64,000 bases of DNA. It comes from an uncultured Maribacter sp. (GTDB lineage Bacteria > Bacteroidota > Bacteroidia > Flavobacteriales > Flavobacteriaceae). The notes below the pieces were generated by a model. It searched no databases, had not been told where the DNA came from, and saw only the letters and a list, made by a program, of their open reading frames with translations. Location: assembly GCF_947496775.1 (NCBI RefSeq), contig NZ_CANMDU010000002.1, positions 1 through 64,000 on the forward strand. The letters run 5' to 3'. This document shows positions 46,304 through 55,641 of this stretch, in pieces (the stretch's first letter is position 1; each line of letters starts with the position of its first letter). The translations under genes and the position numbers were made by a program.

Positions 46304-49300
46304 TATTTATGAGAGATAATCCAACTATAAGCATTCTCAAAAGCCTCTAACCACGGTGAAACTTCATCTTGTCTATTACTAGGGTAGTGCGCCCAGTTCC
46401 ATGGGAATGTAGAACGCTCAAAGTGTGGCATAGTTACTAAATGACGACCTGTAGCATCGCACATCATTGCCGTATTAAAATCGCTTCCATTAGGATTAGA
46501 AGGGTAACCTTCATACCCATATTTTGCAACAATTTGATATTTGTCTTCACCGTATGGTAAGTTAAATTTACCTTCTCCATGCGATATCCAAACGCCTAGA
46601 GTATTACCCGCTAAAGAAGATAACATAATGGAGTTGTTCTCCTGAATTTTAACCGATGTAAAGTTACTCTCGTGTTTGTTAGAATCATTATGTACCATTC
46701 TACCATGTGTTTCATGGTCTGGGTTAATTAAATCTAACTCCATAAATAATTGACAACCGTTACAAATACCAACAGAAAGTGTATCTGGTCTTGCAAAGAA
46801 ATTCTTAATTACGGCATTTGCTTTTTCATTATATTTTATGGCTCCGGCCCATCCTTTTGCGCTTCCTAAAACGTCCGAATTAGAGAATCCACCAACAGCA
46901 CCTAAAAATTGAATGTCTTCTAGAGTTTCACGACCAGAAATTAAATCGGTCATATGTACATCTTTTACATCAAAACCAGCTAAATACATTGCATTTGCCA
47001 TTTCGCGCTCAGAATTACTTCCTTTTTCTCTTAAAATAGCAGCTTTTGGGCGTTTTGTAGGTCTTGGGTTTAGTTTCCCAGTAAAATTCTTAGGGAATGT
47101 ATATTGTAATGCTTGGTTTTTATAATTGTCATAACGGTCTTTTGCTAAGTTGTTTGCCGTTTGTTTGTCATCTAATAAATAAGATGTTTTAAACCAAGTA
47201 TCTCGTAATGAACTTACATTTAAGCCCATTTCCATACCACCGTTTTTAATCGTAAGCGTAGCTTCAGAAGAAACCGTTCCTATTTTTTTGAAATCGATAT
47301 TAGCATTACTTAAAACAGTCTCAATGGATGCATCCTTGGCTTGTAACACAATACCAGAGTTTTCAGCAAAAAGAAGTTTTATAGTGTCTTGTTCGTTTAA
47401 AGAACTAAGGTCTAAATTGGCTCCTAGATTAACATCTGCAAAACATAATTCTAATAAAGTGGTAATTAAACCACCAGAGGCAACATCATGACCTGCAAGT
47501 ACTTGTCCTTCTTTAATTAAAGTTTGAATCGTATTAAATACCGTTTTTACATACCCAGCATCTTTTACATTTGGCGCTTCATTACCAATGGTATTTAATA
47601 CTTGTGCAAAGGAAGATCCACCTAGTTTAAAGGTATCTTGTGATAGGTTGATGTAGTATATGTCTCCACCATCTTTTTGTAAAACAGGCTCTACTACTTT
47701 AGTAATATCGTTACAGTTACCAGCAGCAGAAATAATAACCGTACCTGGAGAAATAACATCGCCATCGGTATACTTTTGCTTCATAGAAAGCGAATCCTTT
47801 CCGGTTGGTACGTTGATGCCTAAAGCGATAGAAAACTCAGACACCGCTTCAACAGCTTTGTATAAACGTGCATCTTCACCATTATTTTTACAAGGCCACA
47901 TCCAGTTGGCAGATAGGGAAACAGATTGTAATCCGTCTTTTAAAGGAGCCCAAACTATATTTGTTAACGCTTCTGTAATACTATTTTTACTTCCAGCAGC
48001 AGGGTCTATTAAAGCAGAAATAGGTGAGTGCCCAATAGAAGTAGCAATACCTTCTTTTCCTTTAAAATCTAGTGCCATAACACCACAGTTATTTAGTGGT
48101 AACTGTAATGGTCCTGCACATTGTTGTTTGGCAACACGACCACCAACACAACGGTCTACTTTATTTGTTAACCAATCTTTAGAAGCAACAGCCTCTAACT
48201 GTAATACTTGCTCTAAATAATCATGAAAATTTTCTAATTTATATTCTGGTGCATCGTAAGTACGAGTTACTGTGTTATCTGTTAAAACTGTTTTAGGAGA
48301 GCTTCCAAAAATATCAGATAAAGCTACATCCATAGGTTTTTCCCCTGTGGTACTAGACTCAAACGTAAAACGGTCATCTGTAGTAACATCACCAACTTCA
48401 TACATTGGAGAACGCTCACGTTCTGCAATCTCTTTAAGTAAGCTAGTATCTTCTTTACCAATAACTAATCCCATACGTTCTTGAGACTCATTACCTATAA
48501 TTTCTTTAGCAGATAGGGTAGGGTCACCAACAGGAAGTTTGTCTAGATCTATTTTCCCACCAGTTTCTTCTACCAATTCTGATAAACAATTTAAATGTCC
48601 ACCAGCACCATGATCATGAATAGATACAATAGGGTTGGCATCACTCTCTACCATTCCTCGAATTGCATTGGCCGCACGTTTTTGCATTTCTGGATTAGAA
48701 CGTTGTACGGCATTAAGTTCTATGGCAGAACTAAATTCACCAGTATCTGCACTAGAAACAGCTGCGCCACCCATACCAATACGGTAATTGTCACCACCAA
48801 GGATAACAATTTTATCTCCTTCTTCTGGTTTTGCTTTTATAGCTTGCGATGCTTTTCCATAACCAATACCACCAGCTTGCATAATAACTTTATCAAACCC
48901 TAAACGGCGAGGATTATCACTAGAAGTCTCTTCTTCTTTATGTTCAAACGTAAGTACAGAACCATTAATTAAAGGCTGTCCAAATTTATTACCAAAGTCT
49001 GATGCTCCGTTAGATGCTTTTATTAAAATATCCATTGGAGTTTGGTATAGCCATTTACGTTCTGCTAATCCATTTTCCCATTTTCTGTCTTTTTCTAATC
49101 TAGAATAAGCTGTCATATAAACCGCTGTTCCTGCTAATGGTAATGAACCTTGTCCACCAGCTAAACGGTCTCTAATTTCACCGCCTGAACCCGTAGCAGC
49201 ACCGTTAAAAGGTTCTACTGTGGTTGGGAAATTGTGTGTTTCTGCTTTTAATGAGATAACAGAATCGAATTTTTCTTCTTGATAAAAATCTGGCTTATTT

Positions 49301-49980
49301 GCTGTTTTTGGTGCAAATTGTATTACTTCTGGGCCTTTTACAAAGGCAACATTATCTTTATAAGCAGAAACAATGTCGTTATGATTTTCTTGCGATGTCT
49401 TTTTAATTAATTTAAAAAGAGAAGTTGGCATTTGTTCGCCATCAATCACAAAATCACCATTAAATATTTTATGGCGGCAGTGTTCTGAGTTTACTTGACT
49501 AAAACCAAAAACTTCCGAATCGGTTAGTTTTCTACCTATTTTCTTTGCTACACTATCTAAATAGGTTACTTCCTCCTCACTAAGAGCAAGACCTTCTTGA
49601 GCATTATATGCAGCAATATCTTCTATCTCTAGAATTGGTTCTGGTTTAATATTTATAGTAAACATTTCTTGATTCAAGCTCTCAAACTTATGAGAAAGCA
49701 TTGGGTCAAAATCTGTAAAATCTTCGGCTACATTATAAAATTCCTCAATACGAATTACTCCTGTAATTCCCATATTCTGAGTTATTTCAGTAGCATTAGT
49801 ACTCCAAGGCGTAATCATTGCTGCTCTTGGACCAATAAAAAAGGCGTCTAGAGACGCCGCGTTTATTTTTGGTTGGTTACCAAATAACCATATTAATTTA
49901 TTTGTAGTTTCTTCCGAAAGTTCAGCGGTAGTTTGTACTGCAAAAACTTTGTTTGTCGCATTCCCGAAAAAATGAATCAT
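46303..49980 (-). CDS. purL: phosphoribosylformylglycinamidine synthase
   Basis: This 1225-residue single-chain enzyme makes FGAM from FGAR, glutamine and ATP in purine synthesis. Visible parts are the N-terminal PurS-like domain, two AIRS-type domains (NSEHCRHKIFNGDF; ETHNFPTTVEPFNGAATGSGGEIRD split as ETHNFPTTVEPFNG and ATGSGGEIRD) and a C-terminal glutamine amidotransferase with the nucleophile in GICNGCQLF and the His-Glu segment HGEGKF. Large fused PurL is the gamma-proteobacterial and flavobacterial form. It is a single-gene unit bounded by its own promoter and the terminator. Confidence 0.97.
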   Translation of the reverse strand: MIHFFGNATNKVFAVQTTAELSEETTNKLIWLFGNQPKINAASLDAFFIGPRAAMITPWSTNATEITQNMGITGVIRIEEFYNVAEDFTDFDPMLSHKFESLNQEMFTINIKPEPILEIEDIAAYNAQEGLALSEEEVTYLDSVAKKIGRKLTDSEVFGFSQVNSEHCRHKIFNGDFVIDGEQMPTSLFKLIKKTSQENHNDIVSAYKDNVAFVKGPEVIQFAPKTANKPDFYQEEKFDSVISLKAETHNFPTTVEPFNGAATGSGGEIRDRLAGGQGSLPLAGTAVYMTAYSRLEKDRKWENGLAERKWLYQTPMDILIKASNGASDFGNKFGQPLINGSVLTFEHKEEETSSDNPRRLGFDKVIMQAGGIGYGKASQAIKAKPEEGDKIVILGGDNYRIGMGGAAVSSADTGEFSSAIELNAVQRSNPEMQKRAANAIRGMVESDANPIVSIHDHGAGGHLNCLSELVEETGGKIDLDKLPVGDPTLSAKEIIGNESQERMGLVIGKEDTSLLKEIAERERSPMYEVGDVTTDDRFTFESSTTGEKPMDVALSDIFGSSPKTVLTDNTVTRTYDAPEYKLENFHDYLEQVLQLEAVASKDWLTNKVDRCVGGRVAKQQCAGPLQLPLNNCGVMALDFKGKEGIATSIGHSPISALIDPAAGSKNSITEALTNIVWAPLKDGLQSVSLSANWMWPCKNNGEDARLYKAVEAVSEFSIALGINVPTGKDSLSMKQKYTDGDVISPGTVIISAAGNCNDITKVVEPVLQKDGGDIYYINLSQDTFKLGGSSFAQVLNTIGNEAPNVKDAGYVKTVFNTIQTLIKEGQVLAGHDVASGGLITTLLELCFADVNLGANLDLSSLNEQDTIKLLFAENSGIVLQAKDASIETVLSNANIDFKKIGTVSSEATLTIKNGGMEMGLNVSSLRDTWFKTSYLLDDKQTANNLAKDRYDNYKNQALQYTFPKNFTGKLNPRPTKRPKAAILREKGSNSEREMANAMYLAGFDVKDVHMTDLISGRETLEDIQFLGAVGGFSNSDVLGSAKGWAGAIKYNEKANAVIKNFFARPDTLSVGICNGCQLFMELDLINPDHETHGRMVHNDSNKHESNFTSVKIQENNSIMLSSLAGNTLGVWISHGEGKFNLPYGEDKYQIVAKYGYEGYPSNPNGSDFNTAMMCDATGRHLVTMPHFERSTFPWNWAHYPSNRQDEVSPWLEAFENAYSWIISHK

Positions 49981-50012
49981 TGCGCTTCTTGTTGTTTAGT
50001 TTTAAGAAAGCA

Positions 50013-50044
50013 CAAATTTACATTTTTTTAATCTAAGAAATCAA
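50013..50044 (-). promoter_or_regulatory. predicted promoter of purL
   Basis: On the minus strand TTG (50044-50042), a 21-base spacer and TAAATTTG (50020-50013) match the Bacteroidota promoter form, with a leader of about 28 bases to the ATG at 49980. Confidence 0.55.
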
Positions 50045-50163
50045 TCCTATTAATCAACAATTAGCAAAAAAATGTTGATTACTTTTAGCTTGTTGCACTA
50101 GATTTTGACAATTTTTTGAGATAAAGATTAATTGTAAAAACAGTATTTTTAATAAAAAAAGAG

Positions 50164-51186
50164 ATGAAAAGGTGTTTACAGGTAGTATTAGTAGTGTTTT
50201 TGATATTCATTTCTTGTAAAAAGAATAATTCTTCTGCTATGGAGAATGATGATATAGAGAATGTAGATTCTAATTCTGCAGTAGGTACCTACGGACAATT
50301 AAGTGTTCGTGGTAATAAAATTGTAAATAAAAATAATGAGCCAATACAATTAAGAGGAATGTCTTTGTTCTGGAGTCAATGGATGGGACAATATTACACC
50401 AAAGAAACAGTAAGCTGGCTTAAAGAAGATTGGGAGGTTACTGTGGTTAGAGCAGCAATGGGAGTAGACGAGGGGGAGGAAAGTTATATTTATAGACCCG
50501 AAATTGAAAAGGAAAAAGTTTTTAGAGTAATTAATGGAGCTATAGAGGCGGGAGTGTATGTAATTGTAGATTGGCATAGTCATCATGCAGAAGATTATGT
50601 AGAAGAAGCCAAAACTTTTTTTTCTGAGGTGGCCCAAAAGTATGGCAATCAACCCAATATTATTTATGAAATTTATAATGAGCCCTTAGATGTATCTTGG
50701 GATACTGTTTTAAAACCTTATCATGAAGCTGTTATTGAAGAGATACGAAAATATGATGCTAATAACATTATAGTATGTGGCACAAGATTATGGTCGCAAC
50801 GTGTAGATGAGGTAATTTCTAATCCTATCCAACAAGATAATATAGCATATACATTACATTATTATTCCTCTACCCATAAACAGGAATTAAGAGCTATTGC
50901 AACATTAGCTATTAATGCAGATATAGCCTTGTTTGTAACAGAGTTTGGAGTTTCTGAAGCATCTGGCGATGGTGTTATAGATGTTTCTGAGGCTAATATT
51001 TGGTGGGATTTTCTTGATGAAAATAAAATTTCATGGTGTAATTGGTCTATAGCAGATAAAGAAGAAGCTTCTGCTGCTCTTTATCCTGGAGCTTCTGGAA
51101 CTGGTAATTGGTCCAATGATGAAATAACTACTTCTGGAAAAATGGTTAAGACGGAGTTAAAAGAAAAAAACCAAGATTTTAAATAG
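50164..51186 (+). CDS. GH5-family cellulase-like lipoprotein
   Basis: This 340-residue lipoprotein (lipobox IFISCKK, Cys18) carries a GH5 (subfamily 2-like) TIM barrel. Catalytic acid/base Glu173 is in IYNEPLD and nucleophile Glu260 in VTEFGVSE. Also present are LRGMSLFWSQW, VDWHSHHAEDY and LHYYSSTH, which line the active site of endo-beta-1,4-glucanases. Surface attachment and beta-glucan degradation are expected. It is monocistronic between purL and a convergent methyltransferase gene. Confidence 0.92.
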   Translation: MKRCLQVVLVVFLIFISCKKNNSSAMENDDIENVDSNSAVGTYGQLSVRGNKIVNKNNEPIQLRGMSLFWSQWMGQYYTKETVSWLKEDWEVTVVRAAMGVDEGEESYIYRPEIEKEKVFRVINGAIEAGVYVIVDWHSHHAEDYVEEAKTFFSEVAQKYGNQPNIIYEIYNEPLDVSWDTVLKPYHEAVIEEIRKYDANNIIVCGTRLWSQRVDEVISNPIQQDNIAYTLHYYSSTHKQELRAIATLAINADIALFVTEFGVSEASGDGVIDVSEANIWWDFLDENKISWCNWSIADKEEASAALYPGASGTGNWSNDEITTSGKMVKTELKEKNQDFK

Positions 51187-51195
51187 TCTTGGTTT
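51168..51195. terminator. bidirectional terminator overlapping the GH5 stop codon
   Basis: The stem aaaccaaga/tcttggttt spans the last codons and stop of the GH5 gene. On the minus strand it is followed by a T-rich run (tttttttctttt), making it a good terminator for the convergent methyltransferase gene, although its sequence lies inside the GH5 coding region. Confidence 0.7.
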
Positions 51196-51220
51196 ATACA
51201 TTTTAAAAATAGAATTAGAG

Positions 51221-52438
51221 TTATTCTGTTTTTTTAGATAATAACGCCATGTAAAAACCATCATAACCGCTAGTAGAAGCAAATATTTTTTTGTCCTTTA
51301 CAAATTCAAAATCTTTACCTTCTTCTGATCCTAAAAAGGACTTTACTTGGTCTATGTTTTCTTGTGGTAAAATAGAACAAGTAGCGTATACCATTTGTCC
51401 GCCTGGTTTTACTATTTTACTATAACTACGGATAATTTCTTTTTGTGTTGTAATTATTTTGTCAACAAATTCTGGCTGTAATTTCCACTTGGCATCTGGA
51501 TTTCTTCTTAGAATTCCTAAACCAGTACATGGAGCATCGATTAAAACCCTATCTGCTTTACCATGTAGTTTTTTAATTACTTTGGTAGAGTCAATGTGTC
51601 TGGGCTCAATATTGTGCGCGCCAGCACGTTTCGCTCTGCGTTTAAGTTCTTTTAATTTATTAGCATAAATGTCTAGAGCAATTAACTGTCCTTTATTTTC
51701 CATAAGAGCAGCTAAATGCAATGCTTTTCCACCAGCTCCGGCACATGTATCTACAACACGCATTCCAGGTTTTACTTCTAAAAATTCTGATACTAATTGC
51801 GAAGAGGCATCCTGTACTTCAAAAAAACCTTTTTTGAATGCTTCTGAGGTAAAAACGTTACTACGTTCTACTAACTTTAGGGCATTAGAATATCCTTTTA
51901 TAGTATCTACATCGATACCAGCTTCTATAAGTGTTTTGCGCAATTTTTCTTTAGATGTTTTTAAGGTGTTTGCTCTTAAAATTACATCTGCCTGTTGGTT
52001 TAATGCAGTAGCTTCTTTATTCCACAATTTTTCTCCTAAAGACCTTTCACAAAGCTCATCCATCCAATCTGGAATAGATTCTTTAAATTTTCTGATTTTA
52101 GAAAGCTCATCGAATTTTCCTTTAATTCTTCTTTCTGGAGTTGGTTCTAATTGTTTCCAATCGGGTAGTTTTATGCCTTTAAGAATAGCCCAAACAGCAA
52201 ACAAACGGAATAAATTAGGTCTGGAATATGGGGCTTTTACTTCTGCAATTTCAGAGTACAAGCGTTTCCAACGAACAATATCATAGGTAGTTTCTGCAAT
52301 AAAGCCACGGTCACGAGAGCCCCAACGTTTATCAAACTTTAAAACTTTTTGTACTACTTTATCCGCATATTGGTCCTCATTAAAAATTAAATTTAATGCG
52401 TCTATAACTGCAAAAACTAGATTTCTGTGTAATTTCAT
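51221..52438 (-). CDS. RsmB/NOP-family rRNA (cytosine-C5)-methyltransferase
   Basis: This protein of about 405 residues methylates cytosine in rRNA (16S, RsmB/RsmF-like) with SAM. The SAM-binding motif DTCAGAGGKALHLA, motif IV DAPCTGLGILRRNPDAKW with its Cys, and motif VI YATCSILPQEN with the catalytic Cys are intact. An N-terminal RNA-binding region of about 150 residues precedes. The ATG at 52438 was preferred to a GTG one codon earlier. Exact target base is not readable from sequence. Confidence 0.9.
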   Translation of the reverse strand: MKLHRNLVFAVIDALNLIFNEDQYADKVVQKVLKFDKRWGSRDRGFIAETTYDIVRWKRLYSEIAEVKAPYSRPNLFRLFAVWAILKGIKLPDWKQLEPTPERRIKGKFDELSKIRKFKESIPDWMDELCERSLGEKLWNKEATALNQQADVILRANTLKTSKEKLRKTLIEAGIDVDTIKGYSNALKLVERSNVFTSEAFKKGFFEVQDASSQLVSEFLEVKPGMRVVDTCAGAGGKALHLAALMENKGQLIALDIYANKLKELKRRAKRAGAHNIEPRHIDSTKVIKKLHGKADRVLIDAPCTGLGILRRNPDAKWKLQPEFVDKIITTQKEIIRSYSKIVKPGGQMVYATCSILPQENIDQVKSFLGSEEGKDFEFVKDKKIFASTSGYDGFYMALLSKKTE

Positions 52439-52510
52439 CACTTAAAAAATAAGGCTGCAAAGGTATTGTATTAGAAGTGAATAGACTTATTTTTGATAAA
52501 ATTAATCTTC

Positions 52511-53545
52511 ATGAAATTTTCTTTCCCAATTTTATTATTTGTTTTGCTTTTATTTGGTTGCAATCTAGAAAAGAAAAAAACACCTTTTTCTTCTGTACAA
52601 GTAGCTATTATATATGAGGATTCTGTTAGTATAAGAGCTATTGAGATTATGGGAAATAGTTTAGCTTTTGCTGCGGACAAAGGTGTTTTTGGTTCTGTAG
52701 ATTTAGCAACAAATAAAGTACGACTAAATGCTATAGATTTTGAAGGTAAGAAGCCTCATTTTAGGTCTGTAGCACATACGGATACAGATTTTTTTATGCT
52801 TTCTATAGGAAGTCCGGCTTTGTTATATAAAACCGGAGAAGCAGGTAAAATGGAATTAGTATATAAAGAAGAAGGAGAAAATGTTTTTTATGATGCAATG
52901 ACTTTTTGGAATTCTAAGGAAGGAATAGCCGTTGGCGATAGTAATAATGGTTGCCTTTCCATATTAATTACAAGAGATGGCGGTAAAAGTTGGTCTAAAA
53001 TTCCTTGTGAAAATTTGCCAGAAGGAGTAGGAGAAGAAGGGGCTTTTGCTGCGAGTAATACTAACATTGAAGTGCAAGGAGATAAAGTTTGGATAGCTAC
53101 CACAAATAGCAGGATTTATTATTCTGAAAATAAAGGAGTTAGTTGGCGTGTTTTAGGAACTCCTATTTTAGGAGAAGAATCTACACAAGGCATTTATTCT
53201 TTAGATTTTTATGATGCTAAAATAGGAGTTTCTATTGGAGGAGATTACACCAACCCAGAGTCTAATACTAGGAATAAAGCAATAACAACAGATAGTGGCA
53301 GCACATGGAAATTAATAGCCAATGATAAAGACCCTGGCTATAAAAGTTGTGTACAATTTGTTCCCAATTCTAATGGGAATGAAATTGTTGCTATAGGTTT
53401 TACAGGGATTTCTTATTCTAGTGATAGGGGAGAAAGCTGGAGGCAACTTTCTAAGGAATCTTTTTATACACTTCGTTTTGCGAACGATACTACAGCTTAT
53501 GCTGCAGGGAAAAATAGAATTGCAAGATTAAATTTTAAAAAATAA
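52511..53545 (+). CDS. lipoprotein with YCF48/BNR-type beta-propeller
   Basis: This lipoprotein of 344 residues starts at ATG 52511 (MKFSFPILLFVLLLFGCN, lipobox FGC); an upstream TTG in frame adds nothing useful. Repeated BNR-like units (TRDGGKSWSKI, SENKGVSWRVLG, TTDSGSTWKLIA, SSDRGESWRQLS) mark a beta-propeller like photosystem II assembly factor YCF48 or sialidase folds. No catalytic residues can be assigned, and NCBI-type names such as 'oxidoreductase' for these are unsupported by sequence. Divergent from the methyltransferase gene. Confidence 0.82.
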   Translation: MKFSFPILLFVLLLFGCNLEKKKTPFSSVQVAIIYEDSVSIRAIEIMGNSLAFAADKGVFGSVDLATNKVRLNAIDFEGKKPHFRSVAHTDTDFFMLSIGSPALLYKTGEAGKMELVYKEEGENVFYDAMTFWNSKEGIAVGDSNNGCLSILITRDGGKSWSKIPCENLPEGVGEEGAFAASNTNIEVQGDKVWIATTNSRIYYSENKGVSWRVLGTPILGEESTQGIYSLDFYDAKIGVSIGGDYTNPESNTRNKAITTDSGSTWKLIANDKDPGYKSCVQFVPNSNGNEIVAIGFTGISYSSDRGESWRQLSKESFYTLRFANDTTAYAAGKNRIARLNFKK

Positions 53546-53566
53546 AGGAGGTTATATAACCTCCTT
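53545..53566 (-). terminator. terminator of the DUF6515-like gene
   Basis: A perfect 22-base palindrome (aaggaggttatataacctcc and two more bases) lies 6 bases after the stop of the minus-strand gene and is followed on that strand by tttatttttt. Confidence 0.85.
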
Positions 53567-53571
53567 ATGTA

Positions 53572-53922
53572 TTACACATTAACTATAATATATCCTCTTC
53601 CTTGTTTTTTGTACCAAATACCTTTGTATTTGTATAATTTTCTTCCATTGATTTTAACTACTTTATTTCCTCTGGGGAGATTTCTAACAACAATACCAAC
53701 AGGAGGGGCACAAACAATATATTTTCTTCTATTGTTTTTATACCATACACCATCAGCAAAATAATATTTAGAACTTTTGTAGGTGATTACTTTTGGTTTT
53801 TTAATTTTGGTGACTACCAAACCATGTTTTGGATATATTTTTACAGTCTTTCTTTGTGCATTAGCGGAAAAAGTAATTCCTAGTATTGCTATACTAACAG
53901 CAAATAATTTTAAATTTTTCAT
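53572..53922 (-). CDS. small secreted DUF6515-like protein
   Basis: This 116-residue protein has a signal peptide ending SANA-Q and a highly basic, Tyr-rich mature part. Two similar units, KYYFADGVWYKNNRRKYIVC and KLYKYKGIWYKKQGRGYIIV, carry the pattern Y-x-G-[VI]-WYK-x-RKY-I-V around a hinge PPVGIVVRNLPRG. This layout fits the DUF6515 family as I recall it. It is likely periplasmic or cell-surface. Function unknown. Confidence 0.75.
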   Translation of the reverse strand: MKNLKLFAVSIAILGITFSANAQRKTVKIYPKHGLVVTKIKKPKVITYKSSKYYFADGVWYKNNRRKYIVCAPPVGIVVRNLPRGNKVVKINGRKLYKYKGIWYKKQGRGYIIVNV

Positions 53923-53984
53923 AGCCTTGTTTTTTTATGAATTTCTATACTGTTTAGACTATGTTTATTCTGTTTGGTTTAATT

Positions 53985-54012
53985 AAAAAAAGAGCTATTA
54001 AGCTCTTTTTTT
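53985..54012. terminator. bidirectional terminator of the ECF operon
   Basis: A 12-bp stem (aaaaaaagagct/agctcttttttt, loop atta) lies 7 bases after the stop of the CpxP-like gene. Both strands end in a T run. Confidence 0.88.
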
Positions 54013-54018
54013 AGTGTT

Positions 54019-54468
54019 TTATCGATTATTTGATTTGTGTTTTTGTCTATACTGGCGTATTAACCTTCTTTTAAAACCATTTTCTGTCTGTAATAAAATA
54101 AAGGTTTTTTTTGCAGAGATTACTTTCCGAACATCGGATATAAATTTCGTTTCTAATTTATGTTTTTGCTCTTTTAAAGAAATATCCAATTCAAGAAGTT
54201 TTTCTAAATCATTTTCAGATAGTTGATCTATTTCTCTTAACTTCTCAAAAATATCTTGTCTTTCTTGTCGCCTTATTTTATCAATTTGTTCTTCATGCGC
54301 GTTATAAATAGGCCAAAATTCTTGTGCTTCTTTACTGTTTAGGTTTAGCTTCTCCGTAATATAGGCAATTTTAAGGGCTTTTATTTTTTCATAACCCGGT
54401 TTATGTTGGCAATACATACCCGTAGTAACCAAGAACACTAAAACGTATATAATTTTTTTAATACTCAT
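54019..54468 (-). CDS. CpxP/Spy-like periplasmic protein of the ECF sigma operon
   Basis: This 149-residue protein has a signal peptide (MSIKKIIYVLVFLVTTGMYC) and an all-helical mature part, with KIKALKIAYITEKLNLNSKE and AQEFWPIYNAHEEQIDKIRRQ similar to the LTxxQ-type regions of metal/stress sensors. Flavobacterial annotation often calls it 'sensor of ECF-type sigma factor'. It overlaps the anti-sigma gene by 11 bases and completes a three-gene operon. Confidence 0.78.
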   Translation of the reverse strand: MSIKKIIYVLVFLVTTGMYCQHKPGYEKIKALKIAYITEKLNLNSKEAQEFWPIYNAHEEQIDKIRRQERQDIFEKLREIDQLSENDLEKLLELDISLKEQKHKLETKFISDVRKVISAKKTFILLQTENGFKRRLIRQYRQKHKSNNR

Positions 54469-54985
54469 TATTCTCTATATTTAATTCGTTAAAATCGTCC
54501 ATATTGCTATCTAAGTAGTCCAATATGTTTTCTTCTTTTATACCTACTTCAAGAACATCGATAATATCTAAATTATCTATAGGCATAACTTCTGCAATTT
54601 CATAAGCAGAAAGGTCTAAATCCGCGTATTCTAAATATGCGTCGATATCGGCATTTGCTAAATCACTCATATTGTATGTCTCCGTTTTATTTAGATTTAT
54701 ACCGATTAATAAAAGAAGGATTGCGGCAGTTGCAATTGCGAAATAATAATATTTTTTATAAGATTTTATGGAAATTACCTTTATTGGTGTTTCATTTAAT
54801 TTCTCTACAATGTTTTTATGAAGGTTATTAAAATAATCATTGGGTACATTAAAACCTTCTTTAGTAGGAAGTTTATCTTTTTCCATTTCTTCCTGAGAAG
54901 CAATTTTATCTAACAGGGAGTTGTTAAAATTTTCCAGATAATTTTCTGGTAATTTAAATCCGCTATTTTTATTAGTTGCTTTCAT
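54458..54985 (-). CDS. anti-sigma-factor-like membrane protein
   Basis: This 175-residue protein has a cytoplasmic N-terminal part (about 1-75) with two related segments, FKLPENYLENFNNSLLDKI and FNVPNDYFNNLHKNIVEKL, a single membrane helix (FAIATAAILLLLIGINL, about 84-100) and an acidic extracytoplasmic tail. Its position right after an ECF sigma gene supports an anti-sigma role, although no zinc-binding ASD motif is visible. Confidence 0.75.
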   Translation of the reverse strand: MKATNKNSGFKLPENYLENFNNSLLDKIASQEEMEKDKLPTKEGFNVPNDYFNNLHKNIVEKLNETPIKVISIKSYKKYYYFAIATAAILLLLIGINLNKTETYNMSDLANADIDAYLEYADLDLSAYEIAEVMPIDNLDIIDVLEVGIKEENILDYLDSNMDDFNELNIENNEY

Positions 54986-55018
54986 GGTATTTATTAGACT
55001 TGTTTTTTCTAAAATAGT

Positions 55019-55561
55019 TTAATTTTCTTTTAAATAGGCTTCAATCTTTTTCGTAGCTAAATGATAGGATGCCTTAAGGCCGCCAACAGAAGTTTCTAAT
55101 ACTTCGGATATTTCGTCGTATTTCATTTCATCAAAATACTTCATATTAAAAACTAACTTTTGTTTTTCTGGTAATGTAGCAATTGCTTTTTGTAATTTTA
55201 ATTGAATTTTATCTCCTTCGAAATAAACGTCCGATTCTAAATTATTTAATAACGTTTCTTGTAATTCTACACTATCTATTCCCATTTTTTTAGATTTCGA
55301 CTTTAAAAAAGACAAAGATTCATTCGTCGCAATTCTATACATCCAAGAGTAAAGTTTGCTATCTCCTTTAAAGTTGTCAATGTTTCTATAGACTTTAATA
55401 AATGTATTTTGTAAGACATCATCGGCGTCATCATGATTTAATACAATACGCCTTATGTGCCAATATAACCTTTCTTTATAGGTGTTAACAAGTTTTTCGA
55501 AAGCCCTGGCTTGGGTTTCGGTTTGCTTTAAATCGTCTATTAATGTTTGTTCTTCTATCAA
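55019..55561 (-). CDS. ECF-type RNA polymerase sigma factor
   Basis: This 180-residue sigma-70 family protein has regions 2 and 4. Region 2 shows DDADDVLQNTFIKVYRNIDNF and SWMYRIATNESLSFL; region 4 shows LPEKQKLVFNMKYFDEMKYDEI and the helix-turn-helix GGLKASYHLATKKIE. The start is TTG at 55561: an in-frame stop lies three codons upstream and no Met follows nearby. It heads the operon with the anti-sigma and CpxP-like genes and likely controls its own promoter in response to envelope stress. Confidence 0.92.
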   Translation of the reverse strand: MIEEQTLIDDLKQTETQARAFEKLVNTYKERLYWHIRRIVLNHDDADDVLQNTFIKVYRNIDNFKGDSKLYSWMYRIATNESLSFLKSKSKKMGIDSVELQETLLNNLESDVYFEGDKIQLKLQKAIATLPEKQKLVFNMKYFDEMKYDEISEVLETSVGGLKASYHLATKKIEAYLKEN

Positions 55562-55641
55562 TAGTTTTTACTTACGTTTAATGCTTAGACTATAAAGGTA
55601 GTAAAAGGTTTAACTGCTTTGAATATTCATTTATTAGATAG

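Noticed and set aside
47660-48220. Open frame of 186 codons antisense to purL
   Set aside because: It lies wholly inside a well-supported purL on the other strand, has no recognisable domain and is explained by codon bias of the real gene.
51669-52286. Open frame of 205 codons antisense to the rRNA methyltransferase gene
   Set aside because: Wholly inside a gene with intact catalytic motifs; Ser/Phe-rich translation typical of antisense frames.
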